Below, one piece after another: positions 34,329 through 43,286 of a DNA stretch of 64,000 bases. This DNA is from CAVZGO01 sp963774935 (lineage in GTDB: Bacteria > Chloroflexota > Anaerolineae > Anaerolineales > UBA4823), in the NCBI GenBank assembly GCA_963774935.1, contig CAVZGO010000001.1, forward strand, positions 186,001 through 250,000, read 5' to 3'. Within the stretch, counting starts at the first letter, position 1. The number at the start of each line of letters is the position of its first letter. The position numbers and the translations under genes are program-made. Below the pieces are notes generated by a model. The model did no database searches. It saw only the letters and a program-made list of their open reading frames with translations, and was not told the DNA's origin.

Positions 34329-35957
34329 ATGACACAACAACAAACGTGGTATCAAAATGCAGTTTTCTACCAGGTGTATGTACGCGCCTACCAGGATAGC
34401 AACGGCGATGGTCACGGTGATTTACGTGGTCTGATGAGCCGGCTTGACTATATCAAGGAGTTAGGCGTTGACTGTGTGTGGCTGATGCCGATCTATCCAT
34501 CACCACTGAAGGATGATGGCTACGATATTGCAGACTACTTTGGCGTGTTACAGGAATATGGAACGCTAGAGGATTTTCGCGCCCTGGTAGATGCTGCGCA
34601 TGCACGCGAGTTACGTATTATCACCGACCTGGTGCTTAACCATAACTCCGATGAGCATCCCTGGTTTCAATCAGCCCGCAGTGATCCCAAGTCTCCGTTT
34701 CGGGATTACTATGTCTGGAGTGACAGCGATCAAAAGTATAAGGATGCACGAATTATCTTCCTGGATACAGAAAAGTCGAACTGGAGCTGGGATGAGCTCG
34801 CCGGACAATATTACTGGCACCGCTTTTATGCCTCACAGCCCGACCTGAACTATGACAGCCCGGCAGTCCAGGATGCTATGCTGGAAGTCATGCGCTACTG
34901 GCTGGATATGGGTGTGGATGGCTTTCGCGCCGATGCGGTACCCTATCTATTTGAACGCGAAGGTACCAACTGCGAAAACCTGCCCGAAACACATGCCTAT
35001 CTAAAACGTTTGCGCCGCTTTCTGGATCAGCACTATCCCGGACGCATCCTGCTTTGCGAAGCCAACCAGTGGCCAGAAGATGTGCGTCCATATTTCGGCG
35101 ACGGCGATGAATTCCATATGGGTTTTCATTTTCCAGTCATGCCCCGCATCTACATGTCGCTGCGTAAAGCAGACCGCACACCCCTGGAATGGATTCTGGA
35201 GCGCACTCCCCCTCTCCCGGAGGGCTGCCAGTGGTGCACTTTCCTGCGCAACCATGACGAGCTGACCCTTGAAATGGTCACAGAGGAAGAACGGCAATGG
35301 ATGTGGCAGGAATATGCACCAGAGCCGCGCATGCGTTTGAACCTTGGCATCCGCCGCCGATTGGCACCATTGCTGGATAATAATCGTCGAAAAATAGAGC
35401 TGGCAAATTCAATGTTGTTCACCTTGCCCGGATCACCCATCATCTATTATGGAGATGAAATCGGGATGGGAGATGACATCTGGCTGCCGGATCGGAATGG
35501 CGTGCGAACTCCAATGCAGTGGCATGCTGATGCAGGAGCAGGTTTTTCCACTGCAGATCCAGAAACCTTCTACCTGCCGTTGATTCAACAGGAACCGTAT
35601 GCACCTGAGCAGGTAAATGTCGCCAGACAGCAAGCCGACCCTGCCTCGTTATGGCATGTTATCCAACGTATGGTTGCAACCCGAAAACGCCATCCGGTCT
35701 TCAGCCTGGGTTCATTTACATGGGAAGATTCTGCCAAGAAGGAGCTGGCTGTTTACTGGCGCAGGCTGGAGGACGATTATTGCCTGGTGGTTAATAATCT
35801 TGCCCCTCGTCCAGTAAATTTCATTCTATCCAATTTTAAAAGCCGGACTGGCTACCTGGAAAATATCCTTGATCAGCGCAAGTATGCGATTAATGCGGCT
35901 GGAAATCTGGAAATTTACCTTCATCCCTACCAGTACCTCTGGTTGAAACCCTATTAG
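34329..35957 (+). CDS. treS: Trehalose synthase / maltose alpha-D-glucosyltransferase (GH13)
   Basis: 542 aa (beta/alpha)8-barrel enzyme of GH13_16. TreS interconverts maltose and trehalose. The family opening WYQNAVFYQVYVRAYQDSNGDG and LMPIYPSPLKDDGYDIADY are highly typical. Catalytic residues are visible: nucleophile Asp in GFRADAVPY (about 200), acid/base Glu in LLCEANQWP (about 243) and transition-state Asp in RNHDELTLEM (about 309). The usual C-terminal barrel is present, with no fused maltokinase. A related alpha-glucosidase is the main alternative. It sits in the alpha-glucoside locus 7 bp after the small membrane protein. Confidence 0.9.
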   Translation: MTQQQTWYQNAVFYQVYVRAYQDSNGDGHGDLRGLMSRLDYIKELGVDCVWLMPIYPSPLKDDGYDIADYFGVLQEYGTLEDFRALVDAAHARELRIITDLVLNHNSDEHPWFQSARSDPKSPFRDYYVWSDSDQKYKDARIIFLDTEKSNWSWDELAGQYYWHRFYASQPDLNYDSPAVQDAMLEVMRYWLDMGVDGFRADAVPYLFEREGTNCENLPETHAYLKRLRRFLDQHYPGRILLCEANQWPEDVRPYFGDGDEFHMGFHFPVMPRIYMSLRKADRTPLEWILERTPPLPEGCQWCTFLRNHDELTLEMVTEEERQWMWQEYAPEPRMRLNLGIRRRLAPLLDNNRRKIELANSMLFTLPGSPIIYYGDEIGMGDDIWLPDRNGVRTPMQWHADAGAGFSTADPETFYLPLIQQEPYAPEQVNVARQQADPASLWHVIQRMVATRKRHPVFSLGSFTWEDSAKKELAVYWRRLEDDYCLVVNNLAPRPVNFILSNFKSRTGYLENILDQRKYAINAAGNLEIYLHPYQYLWLKPY

Positions 35958-35998
35958 CGCATCAAGAGACTTCATCATGCGATGTGGATGATTGAAGG

Positions 35999-37025
35999 GT
36001 GAACGAAGAAAAAAAAGTCACAATCCGCGATATTGCTCGGCAGGCTGGTGTGGGACTTGGCACGGTTTCCAGGGTGATCAACGAACATCCATCGGTAAGC
36101 GATGCCACGCGCCAGCGCGTCCAGCAGGCGATCATTGATTTAGAATACGTGCCCAATCCGACCGCTCGCCGGCTGTCAACAGGTAAGACCCTCACTATAT
36201 CCGTCCTGGTGCCTTTCTTCACCCGCCCTTCGTTCATCGAACGCCTGCGAGGAATTGAAAACAGCCTGGCTAATAGCCGGTATGATCTTAACATTTATAA
36301 TGTAGAGACGGTACAGCGCCGGGATGAGCTATTAAGGGAGATCCCACGACGCGAGCGCTCGGATGGAGTAATCATCTTATCGTTATCACCGCGCGATCAG
36401 GACATCGCCTTAATCGCCCGGGCAGATGTTCCAATTGTGCTGGTGGACGCCAACCACCCAAGCCTGACTGATCTAAATCGGGTAGTTGTCGATGATATCA
36501 ATGGTGGCTACAGTGCAACCAGGCACCTGATCGAGTCTTGGGCACAGGCGAATCGGCTACATTAGTGATTTCCTGGAGAATCCTTTTAATTTTACATCCA
36601 ACAGAGACCGCTATATTGGTTACCAACGTGCCTTAATGGATTCTGAAATTCCTATCGATCCTGATCTACACCGGCAGGGTGAGCATGGTCGCATCGAAGC
36701 CTATCAAATGGCGCTTGACCTCCTGCAAATAACCGACCCTCCCACAGCGGTGTTCGCTGCCAGCGACACCCAGGCGATGGGAGTGCTGCAAGCCGCGCGT
36801 GAGCTGGGGTTGAGCGTCCCAGAAGACCTGTCAATCATCGGCTTCGATGATATCGAGGTTGCCGAGTATCTTGGGTTGACCACTATTCACCAGGAATTGT
36901 ATTATTCGGGACAACGCGGTGTGGAATTATTATTAAGTATCCTTGACGATTCGCTTGATGGACCTGTCTGCGAAATTCTTCCAACTGAGCTGATCGTGCG
37001 CAACACGACAGCACCTGTGAGGTAA
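35999..37025 (+). CDS. LacI-family transcriptional regulator, frameshifted
   Basis: About 342 codons. The N-terminal helix-turn-helix is canonical (VTIRDIARQAGVGLGTVSRVINEHPSVSDATRQRV), followed by the hinge (YVPNPTARRLSTGKT) and a periplasmic-binding-like sensor domain. The frame stops at 36565. The continuation (ELGHRRIGYISDFLENPFNF...) is one base out and runs to 37025 with the expected FAASDTQAMGVLQAARELGLSVPEDLSIIGFDD. Removing one T near 36536 (GAGTCTTGGG) restores it. GTG start at 35999 with GAAGG upstream. It probably represses the locus through the palindrome at 28147. Confidence 0.9.
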
Positions 37026-37027
37026 AT

Positions 37028-37918
37028 ATGACCGAGAAAATTTATGCGGGCATTGAGGCTGGGGGCACCAAATTTGTCTGTGCGGTGGGCACAGGACCAG
37101 AGGATATCCGTTCATCGGTATCTTTTCCGACCACGAGCCCCGAAGAAACACTGGGGCGAACTATCGAGTTCCTCCGCCAACAGGGGGGAGCTTCCACGCT
37201 GACTGCAATTGGAGTGGCTTCTTTTGGCCCGGTGGACCTGCAACCAGGATCACCAACATACGGCTATATCACAACCACACCGAAGCCGGGTTGGGCAAAT
37301 TGTGATGTAGTGGGCGCGTTGAAGCAGCATTTCGATCTGCCAGTCGGGTTTGATACTGATGTGAATGGCGCAGCGTTGGGAGAGTGGCGCTGGGGTGCTG
37401 CGCAAGGGCTGGATACCTTTGTGTACCTGACCATCGGTACGGGCATCGGCGGGGGCGGAATGGTGAACGGGAAAATGCTACACGGGCTCGTGCATCCTGA
37501 AATGGGTCACATGCTGCTGCGCCGCGATCCTGAGCAGGATCCTTTCCCAGGTTCCTGTCCTTACCACGGGGGCTGCCTTGAAGGCTTAGCCAGTGGACCA
37601 GCGTTGGAACGCCGCTGGGGTGTTCGTGCTGAAACGCTGCCACCTGACCACCCAGCCTGGGCTTTAGAAGCGCATTACATCGCGCTAGGTCTGGTTAATT
37701 TGATCGTGGTGCTCTCACCGCAGCGCATTATCCTGGGAGGTGGTGTGATGCAGCAGCCACAGGTCTTCCCGCTGTTGCGCACTCGTGTCCTCGAGTTACT
37801 GAACGGATACGTGCAGGCACCGCAGATCCTGCGGGGCATCGAGGAGTATATCGTCCCGCCCGGATTGGGATCTCGTGCTGGCGTTGCAGGGGCATTAGCC
37901 CTGGCGATGCAAGCGTAA
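37028..37918 (+). CDS. ROK-family sugar kinase (fructokinase)
   Basis: 296 aa. The ATP-binding AGIEAGGTKFVCAVG (residues 6-20), the substrate segment DTDVNGAALGEWRWGA, and LTIGTGIGGGGMVNG are ROK hallmarks. The zinc-site pattern HPEMGHMLLRRDPEQDPFPGS...CPYHGGCLEGLASGPA places it in the ScrK/GmuE fructokinase branch. It would phosphorylate the fructose released by the amylosucrase encoded next. It starts 2 bp after the LacI stop codon, so the regulator, kinase and amylosucrase form one unit. Confidence 0.92.
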   Translation: MTEKIYAGIEAGGTKFVCAVGTGPEDIRSSVSFPTTSPEETLGRTIEFLRQQGGASTLTAIGVASFGPVDLQPGSPTYGYITTTPKPGWANCDVVGALKQHFDLPVGFDTDVNGAALGEWRWGAAQGLDTFVYLTIGTGIGGGGMVNGKMLHGLVHPEMGHMLLRRDPEQDPFPGSCPYHGGCLEGLASGPALERRWGVRAETLPPDHPAWALEAHYIALGLVNLIVVLSPQRIILGGGVMQQPQVFPLLRTRVLELLNGYVQAPQILRGIEEYIVPPGLGSRAGVAGALALAMQA

Positions 37919-37946
37919 TCAAATCATGTTATGAAAGGGTTGATCC

Positions 37947-39872
37947 TTGGCTGAGCCAACACAACGCCAGATTTTTACGTCATTAAAACGTATGCTGCCC
38001 AGATTGAGAGAAACATTCCTGCGCGAGGATGAGTGGCAGGTCTTTGAGCAACGGCTGCAGAAGCATTTTCCGGATTTGTTCCGGCTTTATTACCAACTCT
38101 ACGCGGATCAATACGATTTTTACTATCACCTGGAAGATTTGCTCTCGACGCTGGCAAGGATGTGGCAATCTCGACCGGATGATTTGAAGGCGCTTGATGA
38201 CAATCGTGAAGCGCAGCCAACCTGGTTCCAATCAAATAACATGCTTGGTGGCGTATGCTACGTCGATTTGTTCGCGGGAGATCTGGAGGGTATTCGTAGT
38301 AAGGTGCCTTACTTCAAAGAGCTGGGACTGACGTATTTGCACCTGATGCCGCTGTTCAAGGTACCTCATCCCGAGAATGATGGCGGTTACGCGGTGAGCA
38401 GTTATCGCCAGGTTGATGACAAGTTAGGCACAATGGAGCAGCTTTCGCAGCTCGCGCGCGAAATGCGCCAGGCGGGGATCAGCCTGGTGGTAGATCTCGT
38501 TTTTAACCATACATCGCATGAGCATGATTGGGCACAGAATGCCATCGCAGGCGACCCGGATTACCAGGAATACTACCGCATCTTTCCCGACCGGAAGATT
38601 CCCGACCAATATGAAAAGGATCTGCGCGAAATCTTTCCGGGCGAGCATCCTGGTGCGTTCACCTACTGGCCGGATCTCCAGCAATGGGTGTGGACAACCT
38701 TCCACTCGTACCAGTGGGATTTGAACTACGCCAATCCGGTGGTTTTCAACCGCATGGCAGAGGAAATGCTGTTTTTGGCCAACCAGGGCGTCGAAGTGCT
38801 GCGATTGGATGCTGTGGCTTTCATTTGGAAACAAATGGGCACATCCTGTGAAAATCTGCCCCAGGCACACTGGTTGATCCAGGCATTCAATGCCGTTGCA
38901 CGCATTGCTTCACCAACTTTATTATTCAAGTCAGAGGCGATCGTCCATCCGGATGAGGTGATCAAGTATATCGCTTCGGATGAGTGCCAGCTTTCCTATA
39001 ATCCTCTTCTGATGGCGCTGCTTTGGGAAGCCCTGGCGACCCGCCGGGTAACCTTGTTGGACCAGGCGCTGCGAGAGCGTTTTAAACTCCCCGCCGATTG
39101 TGCCTGGGTAAACTATGTGCGCGTCCATGATGATATCGGCTGGACTTTTTCAGACGAGGATGCTGCACGCCTGGGGATCAATGGCTATGAGCATCGCCGA
39201 TTCTTGAATGCTTTTTACACAGGACGCTTTGAAGGCAGTTTCTCGCGTGGACTGCCATTTCAGGAGAATCCTAAGACAGGTGATGCACGCATTTCCGGTA
39301 CCTGTGCCTCTTTGGCTGGTCTGGAAAAAGCCTTATTTGAAGAAACAGCCAGAGAAGTTGACCTGGCGCTCCGGCGTATTTTATTGATCCATGGTGTAAT
39401 CCTGACGATAGGTGGAATACCGCTGATCTACCTGGGCGATGAGATTGGTACGCTCAACCAATACAGCTACAAGAACGACCCAGCAAAAGCGGATGATAGC
39501 CGCTGGGTGCACCGCCCGCACGCAAACTGGCAAGCTTATGCCAATCGGATGGTGCCAGACACCCTGGAAGGCAGGATTTATACCAATCTGAAGCGCTTGA
39601 TCCAGCTACGGATGGAAAACCCCGTATTTGCTGGAGCTGAGATGCAAGTGATTTCCACGGGCAACGCTCAGGTATTAGGCTATGTCCGCAGCTTTGAAGG
39701 CCGGCGGGCGCTGGTTTTTACCAACTTTAGCGAGCAAGAACAAACTTTACCGTCCAACCTGCTGCGCTTGTATGGGCTAAGTTATGAATTTGTTAATGCT
39801 TTGACCGGAAATCCTCAACCTGAAGGCGACCTACATCTGGAGCCTTACGACTTTCTTGTGTTAATCTCGTAA
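37947..39872 (+). CDS. Amylosucrase (GH13_4)
   Basis: 641 aa, the standard amylosucrase length. It splits sucrose, transfers glucose to a growing alpha-1,4-glucan and releases fructose. The all-helical N-terminal domain (residues 1-90) is family-specific. Barrel motifs: GVCYVDLFAGDLEGI, DLVFNHTSHEHDWA, the nucleophile Asp in VEVLRLDAVAF (about 288), Glu in LLFKSEAIVHP (about 330) and VRVHDDIGW (about 395). C-terminal SYKNDPAKADDSRWVHRP is also typical. Start is a TTG at 37947 behind AAAGGG. It closes the sugar locus and gives it a sucrose-to-glucan route. Confidence 0.93.
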   Translation: MAEPTQRQIFTSLKRMLPRLRETFLREDEWQVFEQRLQKHFPDLFRLYYQLYADQYDFYYHLEDLLSTLARMWQSRPDDLKALDDNREAQPTWFQSNNMLGGVCYVDLFAGDLEGIRSKVPYFKELGLTYLHLMPLFKVPHPENDGGYAVSSYRQVDDKLGTMEQLSQLAREMRQAGISLVVDLVFNHTSHEHDWAQNAIAGDPDYQEYYRIFPDRKIPDQYEKDLREIFPGEHPGAFTYWPDLQQWVWTTFHSYQWDLNYANPVVFNRMAEEMLFLANQGVEVLRLDAVAFIWKQMGTSCENLPQAHWLIQAFNAVARIASPTLLFKSEAIVHPDEVIKYIASDECQLSYNPLLMALLWEALATRRVTLLDQALRERFKLPADCAWVNYVRVHDDIGWTFSDEDAARLGINGYEHRRFLNAFYTGRFEGSFSRGLPFQENPKTGDARISGTCASLAGLEKALFEETAREVDLALRRILLIHGVILTIGGIPLIYLGDEIGTLNQYSYKNDPAKADDSRWVHRPHANWQAYANRMVPDTLEGRIYTNLKRLIQLRMENPVFAGAEMQVISTGNAQVLGYVRSFEGRRALVFTNFSEQEQTLPSNLLRLYGLSYEFVNALTGNPQPEGDLHLEPYDFLVLIS

Positions 39873-39875
39873 TTT

Positions 39876-39927
39876 TTACCTGATGAAACGATCCGGTTAT
39901 GTATTTACCCATCGTTTCATCAGGTAA
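39876..39927. terminator. Bidirectional hairpin terminator
   Basis: A 17-bp perfect stem, TTACCTGATGAAACGAT / ATCGTTTCATCAGGTAA, with an 18-nt loop lies between the convergent ends of amylosucrase and the oxidoreductase. The T-tracts are weak. Confidence 0.75.
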
Positions 39928-39949
39928 TTTACTATCAATCAGGGTTTGC

Positions 39950-41077
39950 TTACGAAATAATCAATACATCTTCCCAGCCACCGCTTGCGTTCGAGCGCTC
40001 GGCGGCTTCGATAATCGCTTGAACCTGGGCTCCCTGCATTAGACCGGGATTGTAAGGGTGTTCTGCAAGTGTCCGTTGAAGGAAATCTGCTAAAGCTGCC
40101 ACAATGTAACGGAATTTACCCGCGGTAAAATCTGCCGGCGGCAGGTCTGCCTGTGGGTAGCGTTGAACGGTAGGCATCTGCAACCAGCCGCGGTCTGACG
40201 TCGTGCTACTCCCATCAGCAAAGTACAGGTAGTCACCGCTCATCAAATTCCAGCGCAGCGATCCTTTGCTGCCGTAAATGGCAAGGCTGACATCGTTCAC
40301 CGATCCTGTCACCAATCGTCCCGCCTCTAAGGTGCCGATTGCGCCATCAGGCAGACAGGCTTGCACGATGGTATGATCGTCTGATTCAACCCTACCACGA
40401 CCCGGGAGGTCGATTCCTAGAGGTCGCTCTTTGATAAAAGTTCGCTTTTGCGCGCACACCTTGGAAAAAGGACCAAGTAGCCAGGTTGCCAGATCGATCA
40501 GATGCGCGCCGAGATCACCTAACGCTCCAGCACCCTGAGCTGCCGAAGCCTTCCAGCGCAGCGGGCGCTGCGGGTCGACATAGCTGGGACGGAAATATTC
40601 AGCACGGAAAGAATATATTTCACCCAACCGTCCATCGGCGATCATCTGGTGGGCAGTTTGCATGGCAGGAGAGAAGCGAAATTCAAATAACATGCCTGCA
40701 TCACGGTGGAGTGCCCGTGCATTCTCGTAGATGTCCAGCGCCTGGTCCAGGTTGGCAGCCAGTGGTTTATCAGTCAGGATAAATTTATCCGTTGGTAAAG
40801 CCTGGATCAATAATGAGTGATGCAGCGCATTCGGCACCGTCAGGACGACTGTATTGATCTCACCGTGATCAAGGATCTGAGTGTAATCGGTAGTGGCAAA
40901 CTTAAAACCAAAACGCTGGCGCGCTTTCTCAGCGCTGGTATTCGAACTGGTAGCTACGCCATACAGCTCTACAGGGGGCAGGTCAGGATAGAAAAGGTTG
41001 ACACTTTTCAGCGCTGCAGCATAGGTTTTACCCATTCCAAAACCCACTAATCCAACCCGGAATGAATCAATATTCAT
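39950..41077 (-). CDS. Gfo/Idh/MocA-family NAD(P)-dependent oxidoreductase
   Basis: 375 aa. The Rossmann glycine motif is VGLVGFGMGKTYAAAL, and the catalytic Lys lies in FILTDKPLAANLDQAL. The C-terminal alpha/beta domain has FEFRFSPAMQTAHQMI and GDLGAHLIDLATWLLG with the His of the active-site GxxxDxxxH-like pattern. Members act on sugars, inositols or related polyols; the substrate is not evident. CGAGGTG stands before the ATG at 41077. It is adjacent to the sugar locus but convergent with it, so a sugar-related role is only suggestive. Confidence 0.88.
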   Translation of the reverse strand: MNIDSFRVGLVGFGMGKTYAAALKSVNLFYPDLPPVELYGVATSSNTSAEKARQRFGFKFATTDYTQILDHGEINTVVLTVPNALHHSLLIQALPTDKFILTDKPLAANLDQALDIYENARALHRDAGMLFEFRFSPAMQTAHQMIADGRLGEIYSFRAEYFRPSYVDPQRPLRWKASAAQGAGALGDLGAHLIDLATWLLGPFSKVCAQKRTFIKERPLGIDLPGRGRVESDDHTIVQACLPDGAIGTLEAGRLVTGSVNDVSLAIYGSKGSLRWNLMSGDYLYFADGSSTTSDRGWLQMPTVQRYPQADLPPADFTAGKFRYIVAALADFLQRTLAEHPYNPGLMQGAQVQAIIEAAERSNASGGWEDVLIIS

Positions 41078-41227
41078 CAGTGCACCTCGGACTTTTATTC
41101 ATTTCAACAAGATTTTAACATACCCATTATGCTATCAGGTTGATAGTTGATGCAGCACACTTTATTCTGTCATGTAAGGTGCGAAAAATATATGACACTT
41201 TACTAGATGAGACAGGATAAGCGTCCA

Positions 41228-41256
41228 TTGTATTCCGGGTAGATTTCTGTCAAAAT
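41228..41256 (+). promoter_or_regulatory. Probable promoter of fhs
   Basis: TTGTAT (41228-41233), 17-bp spacer, CAAAAT (41251-41256), about 50 bp before the fhs start. A small palindrome CTATCAGGTTGATAG at 41132-41146 lies further upstream in the divergent region. Confidence 0.45.
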
Positions 41257-41307
41257 GATGAATGGTACTTTAAAGCAAAGAAAAGAAAAAGGAGAGGGCA
41301 CAACATC

Positions 41308-43230
41308 ATGGACAAAAATGCATTTCCTGGTCTCAGGCAATTTAAACCCATTCCATTAAAATTACGCTTCCCTGTTCCATCAGATATTGAGATCGCTCAA
41401 GAAGCAGATCTAAAACCAATCAATCTGATTGCTGAGGAAGTCGGGTTGCTTCCCGAGGAGTTGGAGCCGCATGGCACTTATGAAGCCAAAGTGCGCCTGT
41501 CGGTCCTTGAGCGGCTTAAAGACGTCCCAGATGGCAAATATATCGATGTAACCGCAATTACACCAACGCCCCTTGGGGAAGGGAAAAGCACCACGATGGT
41601 TGGGTTGAGCCAGGCGTTGGGAGCTCACCTGGGCAAACGGGTATTTACCTGCATCCGCCAGCCCAGCCAGGGACCTACCTTTGGCATCAAGGGCGGAGCA
41701 GCCGGCGGTGGATACAGCCAGGTTGTCCCAATGGAGGATTTTAACCTTCACCTGACCGGAGATATTCACGCTATCACTGCAGCCAACAATCTATGTGCGG
41801 CAGCCATTGACGCCCGGATTTACCACGAATCCAAGCAGCCGGATGACGAGAAACTGTTTAATACCCTATGCCCGATGGACAAGCAGGGCAATCGCCACTT
41901 TTCTCCCTCCATGCTGCGCCGGCTGAATAAGCTTGGTATTGACAAGACAAATCCTGTGGACTTGACAGCAGAAGAACGCAGCCGCTTTGCCCGGCTGGAT
42001 ATCGATCCGGCAGGCATCACCTGGCGTCGTGTGGTCGATACCAACGACCGGTTCCTGCGCGAAATTGAGATTGGTCTGGGGCCGGAAGAGCAAATGCCGC
42101 GCCGTACTGGGTACGATATTACAGTAGCCAGCGAGATCATGGCTATCTTAGCGCTTACCAACGATCTGGCTGATATGCGTGAGCGTATGGGGCGCATCGT
42201 CATTGGCACGGACCGCAAAGGTAATGCTGTTACTGCCGAAGACCTGGGTGTGGCAGGCGCGATGACCGTGTTGATGAAGGACGCAATTAAGCCAACTCTG
42301 ATGCAGACTTTGGAAGGCACTCCAGTCTTTGTTCATGCTGGACCGTTCGCAAATATTGCCCATGGTCAGAGCTCGATCATTGCTGATCGAATCGCCCTGA
42401 AACTGGCGGATTATGTCGTCACCGAGTCAGGATTTGGTGCAGATATCGGCATGGAAAAATTCATGGATATTAAATGCCGCTATTCTGGCTTAGTCCCCAA
42501 CGTGGTAGTAATGGTTGCCACGGTGCGGGCGCTCAAAATGCATGGCGGCGGTCCGAAGGTGGTAGCCGGTCGACCGTTGAACGCAGCTTATACAGATGAA
42601 AACCTGGAGCTGCTCAGCGCTGGTCTGGGCAACCTTCAACATCATATCCGCAACGCCCTGCGCTTTGGTGTGCCGGTAGTGATCGCTGTGAATTCCTTCG
42701 CAACCGATACCCCAGCAGAAGTTGAGCTGGTGCGACAGGCAGCCGTGGAAGCTGGGGCAGAAGATGCCATTGTCTGCAAACATTGGATGGAAGGCGGTAA
42801 AGGCGCTGAGAAGCTTGCTGAGGCGGTAGTCAAGGCAGCTGAGAAACCCAGCCAATTTGAGTTTCTCTATCCCCTGGACATACCGATTAAGAAGAAAATT
42901 GAGATTATCTGCAGAGAAATCTATGGTGCTGATGGTGTCGAATACCTTCCAGAAGCCGAAGCGAAGATCGAGTTGTACACACGGTTAGGTTTCGACAAGC
43001 TGCCGATGTGCATGGCGAAGACTCATCTCAGCCTGAGCCACGACCCGGAGCTGAAAGGTGTCCCGAAAGGCTTTGTGGTACCAATTCGCGATATTCGCGC
43101 TTCCGTAGGAGCAGGGTTCCTCTACCCGCTGCTGGGAACCATGCGCACCATGCCTGGCTTGCCGACACGCCCGGTATTCTACGATGTTGACCTGGATCTT
43201 GAGACAGGACGCGTGTTAGGCTTGTTCTAG
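41308..43230 (+). CDS. fhs: Formate-tetrahydrofolate ligase (long form)
   Basis: 640 aa, about 80 longer than the classic bacterial enzyme. It joins formate to THF with ATP, feeding C1 metabolism. The P-loop TPTPLGEGKST lies near residues 86-96, with QPSQGPTFGIKGGAAGGGYSQV and the eukaryote-like DINDRFLR-type segment (VVDTNDRFLREIEIGLGPEE). Also present are TLEGTPVFVHAGPFANIAHG, DIGMEKFMDIKCRYSG and VRALKMHGGGPKVVAG. These segments and the length resemble the plant and animal C1-THF synthase domain more than clostridial FTHFS. GGAGAGGG precedes the ATG. A terminator follows. Confidence 0.94.
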   Translation: MDKNAFPGLRQFKPIPLKLRFPVPSDIEIAQEADLKPINLIAEEVGLLPEELEPHGTYEAKVRLSVLERLKDVPDGKYIDVTAITPTPLGEGKSTTMVGLSQALGAHLGKRVFTCIRQPSQGPTFGIKGGAAGGGYSQVVPMEDFNLHLTGDIHAITAANNLCAAAIDARIYHESKQPDDEKLFNTLCPMDKQGNRHFSPSMLRRLNKLGIDKTNPVDLTAEERSRFARLDIDPAGITWRRVVDTNDRFLREIEIGLGPEEQMPRRTGYDITVASEIMAILALTNDLADMRERMGRIVIGTDRKGNAVTAEDLGVAGAMTVLMKDAIKPTLMQTLEGTPVFVHAGPFANIAHGQSSIIADRIALKLADYVVTESGFGADIGMEKFMDIKCRYSGLVPNVVVMVATVRALKMHGGGPKVVAGRPLNAAYTDENLELLSAGLGNLQHHIRNALRFGVPVVIAVNSFATDTPAEVELVRQAAVEAGAEDAIVCKHWMEGGKGAEKLAEAVVKAAEKPSQFEFLYPLDIPIKKKIEIICREIYGADGVEYLPEAEAKIELYTRLGFDKLPMCMAKTHLSLSHDPELKGVPKGFVVPIRDIRASVGAGFLYPLLGTMRTMPGLPTRPVFYDVDLDLETGRVLGLF

Positions 43231-43250
43231 GACATTGATTTTCATTAATA

Positions 43251-43286
43251 AATAAAGGCAGCCTTTATTTGGCTGCCTTTATTATT
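43251..43286. terminator. Bidirectional intrinsic terminator
   Basis: AATAAAGGCAGCC / GGCTGCCTTTATT, a 13-bp stem with a 7-nt loop, lies between convergent fhs and the acyltransferase gene, and overlaps the latter's stop codon. Confidence 0.88.
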
